DNA from: Pollenia angustigena
Taxonomy: Eukaryota; Arthropoda; Insecta; Diptera; Polleniidae
NCBI GenBank assembly: GCA_930367215.1
Contig: OV884059.1
Location: 242,047,803-242,111,802 of the forward strand
Length of the DNA: 64,000 nt
Reading direction: 5' to 3'
Below the pieces are notes generated by a model, which was given only the letters and a program-made list of their open reading frames with translations, made no database searches and had not been told where the DNA came from. Positions within the stretch are counted from its first letter, which is position 1. Every line of letters begins with the position of its first letter. Below are positions 56,776 to 64,000 of this stretch, one piece after another. The position numbers were made by a program, and so were the translations under genes.

Positions 56776-58480
56776 TTAATATCACACTTCCTCATTTTAA
56801 TTCGAACACCCTAATTCTTAAATTCCTAAATTTTGAATTCCCAAAAGCATTCAATTCCCATTTTTTATTCATCCCCCAAAAGCACCAATTCAATTGTGCG
56901 TTTTCGTGGATAACTATCGTCGCTATCTTTGCGCACGTGGTTTTTTAATAACAAAAACAAATCAGCAGATTCGTAACAGAACAGAAAGAAAAGACTAACT
57001 AACTGAGCCTTTAGGCAAGGACCGGAAATTACGAACGGAAAACACAAAATCAAATTTTATTTTTTAAATAAAAAATTTTTGTGTGTGAAAAAAGGAATAT
57101 TGTTTTTCTGTGTTTAAATAGAAACGAAAAAAGAAAAAAAAAAAATTTCTTTGAAAACAAAATTTTAAGTTTCAAAAAAAAAGCAAAAACTTTTTTTGTA
57201 AAAAAAAAACAAATAAAATTGTTTAAAAAAATTTTTTTTTGTTGAAAAATATTTGTTAAAACTTTTTGTTTAGAAAATTTTATTCTCACCCTCATATTCA
57301 AAAAAAAACATTTTTGATTTATAAAAGGTTTATTAAACGAATTTTCATAGAAATATTTTTTATGAATATAGGGGTTAGTATTTTTAAAAAATGTAATATG
57401 TATTCTCAGAAACCAAGGTATATTTACACAAAGTAAACTCGTTGGCCCATATGTTTGTCAGCTGATTACCCCTAGTTGGAACCCAAACGTAAAATTTCGT
57501 GTATATGAGCCAAAATTTGTATATGTGTGCGTTAAAGACAATTTTGACAACTCGGTTCCTTTTATAGAGCAGCATTTCTACACTCCCAAATGAGTCTACC
57601 TTGTGTAAATATACCTTGCTCAGAAACCTCTTCATTAATTTTATTTAAATTTGTTTTGAAGAATGCCATTTTTATGACAATGCTTAAATATACATATTTA
57701 TTTTGTTTTCAGAAATTTTTTATTTTAAAACAAATTGAATTTTTCTTTTTATACAAAAGTTTTTTAGAAAACGTTTTTTTTTTAAACTTTATTTTATTTA
57801 TTTTTTTCCGTCGTCTTTTTTTCAATACTATTTTAACACAATAAATATTTTTTTAGAAACAAAATTTTTGGACACTTCAGAGTGTTTGTTCAAAAGTTTC
57901 AGATAGATTAGTATAGACGAAATTCTTGAAACATTTATGACAATATTACCGTTTTTTTGACGTTATGCCCAGTCTGCGTTCACACTAGGAATGTTTTTTC
58001 AGAAAGTTAGAGTTTATTTATGAGAAGGGATAGAAGAAAGCATGTTTTCTTTTCCGCTCACAAATAAACTCTGAGATTCTGAAAGAAAAATTTCAAAGTA
58101 TGAACCCAGACTTATATAACGCTACGATACATTACTTAAGTTTTGTTTTCAAATAGTAAAAACCATGTTAACAGAAAAGAACTAGAAATTTTTTATAGAG
58201 ATTGGTACACATTTGGGTCCAATACTACACTAACTGTGCTGTTTCAGTCACAAAAGTAATAGAATATCTAAATAGCAACAATTTGACACAAAAGTGATTC
58301 TTTTCAGTTGAGATGCTCGGAAGTGAGCGCGTTTTCACCCAACGGTCATAGATGAGTCAACTTAACATCGATCAAATACCCAGAACATAACATCGCTTCA
58401 TTATAAATGTGTTATATAATGTAGACACAATTATTATAACAAACACAGCAATTTACAAACGCAGATATATCTCGAGGCCT
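56776..58480. other. AT-rich sequence, no gene seen
   Basis: Poly-A/T low complexity at 57060-57400 and 57700-57860. Elsewhere nothing recognisable on either strand. Confidence 0.5.
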
Positions 58481-58481
58481 T

Positions 58482-59132
58482 ATCGCAAAAAAAAAAGGCT
58501 TAAGCGACATCATTTTCAATTTTTGTTTTTTTTAATTAATGAATTTATTGGCAACACTTACATTATCTCCTAAAATGTCATGGTCACATAAGGAACCGTT
58601 ACAATTTTATATCAAAAACCATTTTGGCTTAAACGCCAACCTTCATACCTACAACATTTTTATTAAACTAGATGACCCGTGCGAATATTTCGCACCGTTA
58701 GTTGTCATTTTTGTAACATAAAATGAAAATAATTAATAGAAATTTTAGTAACTTCAATACATTTATTAAAAATATAAGAAATCATAATATATATCATACA
58801 TATTTACATACATACATATGTTCAAATGCTTTTACAATACTTCTTTGAATACAATGTTAGAGGTAATGACATGATCATCGTTAACTTTTTGCCCGTACGA
58901 ATCCTTTATCAATGAAAATATTAATTTTTCAATTTCTAATTATTTTTCGTCATTAGTGTTAGAAATAAGCTTTAAAATGAGATATCATTCATTAAATTTG
59001 ATGCGGTGGTATGGGAGATATTTGCAACCGACAAAAAAAAAAGTGCTTTAGAAATAATATATATGATGTTATAAAAAAACCCTTTTCCTGTAAAATTGTG
59101 TTTTGGTCGCTTAAGCTTTTTTGCGGTAAGAG
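58482..59132. mobile_element. Possible TIR element with GCTTAAGCGAC arms
   Basis: CTTATCGCAAAAAA and GGCTTAAGCGAC on the left are mirrored by GTCGCTTAAGC and TTTTTTGCGGTAAG on the right. Target duplication not identified. The interior includes ACTAGATGACCCGTGCGAAT, which resembles the head of the tailed repeat at 47411. Confidence 0.5.
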
Positions 59133-59139
59133 CGCGACA

Positions 59140-60640
59140 TGTAAAACCTATTAAAACCCACGTTCACCAATCGTGGTGGTGGAGGGTATAACAAATTTGG
59201 TCAATCTTTTAATTAAAATTTATGAATTTTTGCAATAGTTGGCTGCACTGGTTCAAAAAATTGGCAACACTATGCCAGATATTGTTGTGGAATAAATTTT
59301 TAGTGGAGTTTTTGTACTCCTTAACTTTTGAATCAAAGATTTAAAAGCTTGCATAATGTTTTTGATAAACTTTTTTATAAAATTTATAACATTATTTATA
59401 TTTATATTTTTTTTTTTTTTTATTTTTTTAGAACAACACAAAAACCTTTTGAAAACATATTTTTTTATGTACAGACGTTTTTCATTGTTTGTTTAATTTT
59501 TTTTATATGTATGTAGGTATATAATTTATACTTTTTCAAAAGGTTTAAAAAATTCAATTAAAAAATATTATTTATCTGCTGCTGTTGTTTTTTGTCGCTG
59601 CTGCTAACAAAAAGCTTGAAAAAAGTATTAAAATAATTGCCTTGTGTTGTTTTTTTCTTCTTAATTTTTTATTATTTTCCATTTGAGTTTGTTTTTTACA
59701 AAAAAAAAAAAATTTTATTTCTATGACATACTCAAGGGGATTTTATTTTGTGTGTGTGTGTTTTTTTATAAACAAAAATAAATTTGTTTAATTTATTCTG
59801 TACTTTTTTTGTAGTTAAAATAAAAATAAAATAAGAACTAACAACAAAATAAAAAAATATTTAAATTAAAAAAAAAACAAGAAAACTGTGTGTGCGTGTT
59901 CGTGTACATACAATTTATTTTTTTTTGTAGTTTTTGTTTTTTATTAAAATATTTCTTTTTGTTGCTTTAATAATAATAATAATTTCAATAAAATTGAGGT
60001 GATTTTTTTGTATTGTTTTACCTTTTTTGTTGTTATTGTAAAAATTTAATTAAAAAACTTAATAATATTTTTGTTGTTTTTGTACTGAGGAGTGATAAAA
60101 CTTTTTGTGTTCATTATTATTAATTTTTCTTATTGTTGTTGTTGCTGTTTTTGGTTTTTGTTATAGCCAATGATTATTTTTTCAAGGAAAATCTGTTTTT
60201 TTAGTACTCAAAAAATTTTGTTAAGCTTTTTTTATTTATTATATTAATACAACATTAACAATTTTTTATTTATAAATTTTTTAGAGTTAATAAAATATTT
60301 CCTGTTATTGCAGAAATAATAACTGATATTGCAGTTGTTATTTCTTTCTTCATTCTAATAAATTAAAAATTTAAAAAAAAACTACAAACTACTTTTTTTA
60401 TTCGAATCAAGTTTATTAAAAAAAACACTTTTAATTATTTTTAAGCACGCAAAATGTAATTAGTTTAGTGTGTATTAAAACAAATTGCAAAAAAAATTAT
60501 TTTTATATAAAAAAAAATATTGGTTGAGGTGCAAGGATGTCATGTTGTTAAATAAATATAAAATAAGGCATTTATTTGTGTTGCACTTTTTTTTTGGAAA
60601 ATGAAGAGAAAAAAGCAACTTGGTGCAGCAAATTCTTTTA
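59140..60640. other. Low-complexity AT-rich sequence, no gene seen
   Basis: Homopolymer, TTG and TG tracts throughout (GTGTGTGTGTG at about 59751). No coding or repeat borders. Confidence 0.55.
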
Positions 60641-60651
60641 TAATCTGCTAT

Positions 60652-61790
60652 CAGTGATGCCAACTTTTTGAGAGCAAAAAGCACTTTAAAATTTGAAAAA
60701 AGCACTAAAAAGCACTATTTCGAGTAAAAAAAAAGCGTAAAAAAGCACTAAGCCATTTTTACAATTTAATTACATAAACACAAAACAAGTTGCATTTGGC
60801 TGTGCCGAGTATTATATACCTCCAAAATCTTACAAACGGCGACGTCATTGATGGACCATTTTCAGTTAAGATTAAATAATAAATATATGTACATTTGTAT
60901 TAAACAGTTTTAAATGTATTATTATTATTATATTCAATAAAAATTATATCATCCAAATCATTTGGATCCTTATCAGCTGAATTTAAATTGGCCATAAAAC
61001 AGTTTTAAAGTAATACAGTGGCTTGATTTTCGTAACTCGAAAAAATCTGGCCTGTTGCAATTAACGAAAATTTCCAATGACCGATCATTGTTCATAAAAC
61101 TTAATTTTATCGTTTTAATAAATCTAAATTCAAATCGTGCCAAACCTTTTTTCAATAGCACTAGAGGAAGAAGTGCAAAACACGTGGATAACTAAAGTGC
61201 ATGAAAAATGGCAGGTCACACAACGCTCGTTATAAAATTCTTTTCTGTCACATGTTGTTAATTTATTTAACACTTTGTTTTTAAAGTCTGCGTTTTTTTT
61301 TTTTTTGTATGTTTTCCAAGCCATATTCTATTTTTGAAACAGTGTCTACATCTTTAAAAAAATGTTTACCAATATACATCGTTTTTATTACGATTATATG
61401 TTGTCAACGCTAAAAAGTGCAACGTTTCGTAAAATTTCCAAATTGCTAGGAAGCCTAGCTGTAACCTCGTAAATAAAGTTTTGGTTAAACGAATGTAACT
61501 TTCTTTTATCACTTTTTTTATCATTTGAAATCTTTAAATCTTTACAAGCCTTCTTAAAATTGTACCCCAAATAGCAAAGCTCATCTAAATCATCATCTAT
61601 ATAATCCAAGTTTTAAAAAATGGTAGAAAAAAAATAAAAATTGTAAAAAGCACTAAAGGCACTACCGAAAAATTGAAAAAGCACCAAGTTAGTGCTTTTT
61701 CTTAGTTTGGCACTATGGATAAAATTTTGGCGTTTTGAGGCATCAAAAAGCACCATAACTAGTGCCAAAAGCACTAAGTTGGCATCACTG
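60652..61790 (-). mobile_element. hAT element with decayed transposase
   Basis: The ends are CAGTGATGCCAACTT at both termini. The perfect 8-bp duplication TCTGCTAT is at 60644-60651 and 61791-61798. Subterminal AAAAGCACTAA words recur at both ends. It encodes a decayed hAT transposase on the minus strand. The 454-bp element at 12673-13126 is an internally deleted relative in opposite orientation. Confidence 0.9.
60973..61609 (-). pseudogene. hAT transposase C-terminal half, frameshifted
   Basis: Three overlapping minus-strand frames read in order. The first ends ARLPSNLEILRNVALFSVDN, typical of the region before the hAT dimerisation domain. The second ends TSSSSAIEKRFGTI, matching the SSA-x-ER-F signature. 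The third gives FIKTIKLSFMNNDRSLEIFV, matching the K-RN-L-NDR-LV block that normally follows at once. Joining needs at least two frameshifts, and the upstream catalytic region is missing. No functional protein is made. Confidence 0.7.
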
Positions 61791-61799
61791 TCTGCTATT

Positions 61800-62425
61800 C
61801 AAAGGAAAAAGAGAGCGAAATTAGGATTAAACAGTTACATTTAAAAAAATAATTCATTAACGAAAAAATTCACGCCTATCGTTAATAAAAATTCAACAGT
61901 TCTTCTGTCAAAGTTTAACTTATTCCATAAATTTTTTGAGAAAAAGACATTTTTTGATTTCGTATTGAAAACACTACATTTGTTACTTTTAAAACTACAG
62001 AAATAAATGAGTAATGAAAATCAGTGTTGAAAAATCTAGACTACAAGTAGCAGTATAAACGAAAATATACTTAATATGTTTTCTTCTGTGCAAGTTTAAC
62101 TAATATATTAACAGCCGTATTCATAACAATTTATTTATGATTAATTAACCGTTTTAAAGCAAAAAGTGCTAAAGTTGTATTCATAAACGAAAAATAGTCT
62201 ATTAAACCTTTAACAAACCATTCATAAAGTAAGAAAATTTATTGTTGGATTTGCCCTTCTTAAACCAAAAATAAAATGACATTTTTATAAAAGTGTTTGC
62301 ATTTCATCATATTATTTTTGTGAAATATGTTGAAAAATAATAAAAAAAAGTTTTATTTATTAATATGGACATTTAAATACTTACATTTTGCTTAATTATA
62401 CCCACACCACAATAGTAGAGAGGGT
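61800..62425. other. AT-rich sequence, no gene seen
   Basis: A single arm GCCGTATTCATAACAATTT at about 62115 resembles the MITE at 17125-17236, with TTGTATTCATAAACG at about 62175 as a possible weak partner. Confidence 0.4.
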
Positions 62426-62429
62426 CCCA

Positions 62430-62852
62430 GCGGTAAAACTCAGAAGACCTTCTTACTTAAGGCCTTTTAAAAGGTCTGCTTAAAAATTGTTTTGATTAAA
62501 TTACTATTCTTATCTAACTGCTAAAGAATGCCTCATATAAGGCCTCGGCTCTTTGGTGTAAAAGATAAGATAAACCTTCCACACTCGCTTCTATGAGAAG
62601 GGAGTAGAGAAGGAGTAACATTTTTTGTATTGTTTTTTTGCACAAGCAAAAGCAAAATAATTATTTTTTTTTGATCCCGTTACCATTCGTATGTACCTGC
62701 TAAAGAAGCGAAAGCGGAACGCCTTCTCCGCAATGACAACGTGTGTAAAAAATATATGAGTATGGAATGGAGCGAGCAGGCCTTGTACATCCAAAAGAAG
62801 AAGTACAGAGGCCTTCTAGAAGGCATCGGTACTCCTTCTTTTTCCCGCTGGG
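62430..62852. mobile_element. TIR element with CCCAGCGG ends
   Basis: CCCAGCGGTAAAA on the left and TTTTTCCCGCTGGG on the right, with AAGGCCTT/AGAAGGCC words subterminally. It interrupts a dispersed fly repeat (ACACCACAATAGTAGAGAGG before, GTATTATGCATTTGTGCTGA after). Target duplication ambiguous because of flanking G runs. Confidence 0.6.
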
Positions 62853-63030
62853 GTATTATGCATTTGTGCTGATGTATGTAACGCCTAGACTCACCTTATA
62901 GTATACATATCGACTTAGAATCACTTTCTGAGTCGAACTAACGATGTCCGTCCGGCTGGCTGGCTGGCAGGCTGGATGGCTGGCTAGATGTCCATGTAAC
63001 CTTGTGCACAAAGTACAGGTTGCAATTTTG
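62853..63030. repeat. Dispersed fly repeat segment with GGCTGGCTGG tract
   Basis: GTATTATGCATTTGTGCTGA, then TATCGACTTAGAATCACTTT and CTAACGATGTCCGTCCG, then a GGCT-rich tract. Related in layout to the ACGGACAT blocks at about 42205 and 44190. The frame starting at 62944 is this tract, not a gene. Confidence 0.5.
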
Positions 63031-63183
63031 GAGAAACAGTCAAAGCCCGGTTTAACGAATTATATAATGTTGAAATCTTTCGTTATAGCGGTATATTCGT
63101 TATATCGATCAGTAATATTTTACCTTAAAATTTTATAAAAACGGTGGTCCACAATTTGAAACAGATAGTGTAGAAATAAAACT

Positions 63184-63402
63184 TTAATAAGATTTTGGTG
63201 TTCCATACTTTTGGGACATTACTGAAAGTTTTACACCTTTCTTACACTCTTCTAAAATCTTTAATTTTTTTATCAAAAGAAATTCTTTTTCGATTTGACA
63301 TCTCGTTTTCACAATGAACCAAACAAAACTACTGAAACTTTTACGAAAAAAGCAAGGCATCACACGTGTTCTTTCAATAGAAAGCGAAGAAGCCAAAAAC
63401 AC
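63184..63402 (-). pseudogene. pogo-like transposase N-terminal DNA-binding fragment
   Basis: The last 35 or so residues read FLLIKKLKILEECKKGVKLS, then VMSQKYGTPKSY. This fits the psq/CENP-B-type helix-turn-helix of pogo-family transposases: K-K-ILEE-EKG-K-S-A-KYG-PKS. The frame stops just where the recognition helix should continue, and no DDE catalytic domain follows before the element end. It is a dead fragment. Confidence 0.55.
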
Positions 63403-63442
63403 ACAAAAATCTAACGATTCTGTTACGATTTTTTTTATTTTG

Positions 63443-63617
63443 CCCTACAAGAAATGAATGAGCGAGTACATAGTCACATTTTTCATTTTGGTGTTAAGAA
63501 AATGATAGAAGGAAATGATCGAATGTGACCGAAAACTTTTTTCGGTCATTTCTTTCTATCATTTTCTTAACACCAAAATGAAAAATGTGACTACTCGCTC
63601 ATTCATTTCTTGTAGGG
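63443..63617. mobile_element. Palindromic MITE, copy 1 (CCCTACAAGAAAT ends)
   Basis: Arms of about 80 bp from CCCTACAAGAAATGAATGAG through GTCACATTTTTCATTTTGGT are mirrored by the right arm ending CTTGTAGGG. TTG flanks both sides. Left arm carries an extra CATA. Confidence 0.8.
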
Positions 63618-63676
63618 TTGCTTTGTCATTCGTTAAATCGGGACCATTTTTTGTTTGCCATTCGCTATACAAGGTA

Positions 63677-63848
63677 CCCTACAAGAAATAAATGAGCGAG
63701 TAGTCACATTTTTCATTTTGGTGTTAAGAAAATTATAGAAAGAAATTACCGAAATAAAGTTTTCGGTCACATTCGGTCATTTCTTTCTATCATTTCCTTA
63801 ACACCAAAATGAAAAATGTGACTACTCGCTCATTCATTTCTTGTAGGG
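63677..63848. mobile_element. Palindromic MITE, copy 2
   Basis: Same family and orientation-symmetric structure as 63443-63617, 60 bp downstream. TA stands on both sides (GGTA before, TAGT after). Confidence 0.8.
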
Positions 63849-64000
63849 TAGTTAATGTAAAAATTAGGCCATTCGTTATATCGGATATTCGTTAAACTGT
63901 GTATTCGTTATACCGGGCTTTGACTGTTATTTGATAAAATTTGGGAGAAAGGTTATTATTGGCACAAGCCTATTGAAATTGGGCCGAATCGAAGGAGCAC

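Larger units (their letters stand above)
63037..63926 (-). mobile_element. pogo/Tigger-like transposon relic
   Basis: The ends are CAGTCAAAGCCCGGTTTAAC and inverted CAGTCAAAGCCCGGTATAAC, the CAGT start and TATAACGAA word being usual for pogo-type elements. A TA duplication is not visible. It encodes the N-terminus of a pogo-like transposase on the minus strand and has been interrupted by two palindromic MITEs. Confidence 0.7.

Noticed and set aside
1..64000. tRNA, rRNA, snRNA or other structural RNA genes
   Set aside because: No cloverleaf-like sequence with A and B boxes or rRNA-like stretch was recognised by reading; a covariance-model scan would be needed to exclude them.

Overview
The window is strongly AT-rich eukaryotic DNA packed with DNA transposons. 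It most likely comes from a cyclorrhaphan (higher) fly. That is inferred from the repeat types: hAT, Transib, Foldback-like and TA-inserting MITEs, CAA-rich tracts, DRE boxes, and fly-type dispersed repeats with a hairpin followed by a TATA-like stretch. I found no host gene I can name, and no rRNA, tRNA or CRISPR. The only long open reading frame is a transposase.

The main content is two Transib elements, the DNA transposon family related to the RAG1 V(D)J recombinase. Transib-1 (13776-17123) looks complete. It has matching termini beginning CACAGT, a 5-bp CGCCG target duplication and one uninterrupted 667-residue transposase with the DDE triad and zinc ligands expected from RAG1. Transib-2 (26768-29882, minus strand) has a CGGCG duplication but a frameshift and an in-frame deletion that removes the zinc-binding insert. 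The ends of both look like recombination signal sequences. In Transib-2 an A-rich box lies 23 bp from the heptamer at one end and 12 bp at the other. In Transib-1 the spacings are 23 and 22 bp.

Layout: 1-8.2 kb holds a hAT relic, GC-rich inverted repeats, a cluster of DRE boxes and several small MITEs. 8.5-10.3 kb holds a Foldback-like element with a 9-bp duplication and the C-terminal end of a hAT transposase. 10.9-13.5 kb is a PIF/Harbinger-like element that received three further insertions, one of them itself nested. 13.8-17.1 kb is Transib-1. 17.6-24.0 kb is a four-level nest: a TA-inserted element holds a hAT, which holds another hAT rich in GTCG/CGAC repeats, which holds a third hAT. 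26.8-29.9 kb is Transib-2. 32.2-34.3 kb is a hAT with two nested TA elements. 36.3-41.4 kb is a MITE split by a giant inverted array of 470-bp units, which is itself split by a Harbinger MITE. 42.3-46.3 kb holds two hAT elements and smaller MITEs. 47.4-53.4 kb holds a tailed retro-like repeat, a GC-rich element, a second copy of the TA element and inverted MITEs. 53.4-56.8 kb holds tandem satellites and another foldback. 57-64 kb is AT-rich DNA with a decayed hAT, a pogo-like relic and two palindromic MITEs.

Nesting is the organising principle. Most boundaries were set by matching terminal inverted repeats together with a target duplication, and in four cases by comparison with a second copy lacking the insertion or by reassembling the split host. 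Assignments to superfamily rest on duplication length and terminal sequence, not on database search.
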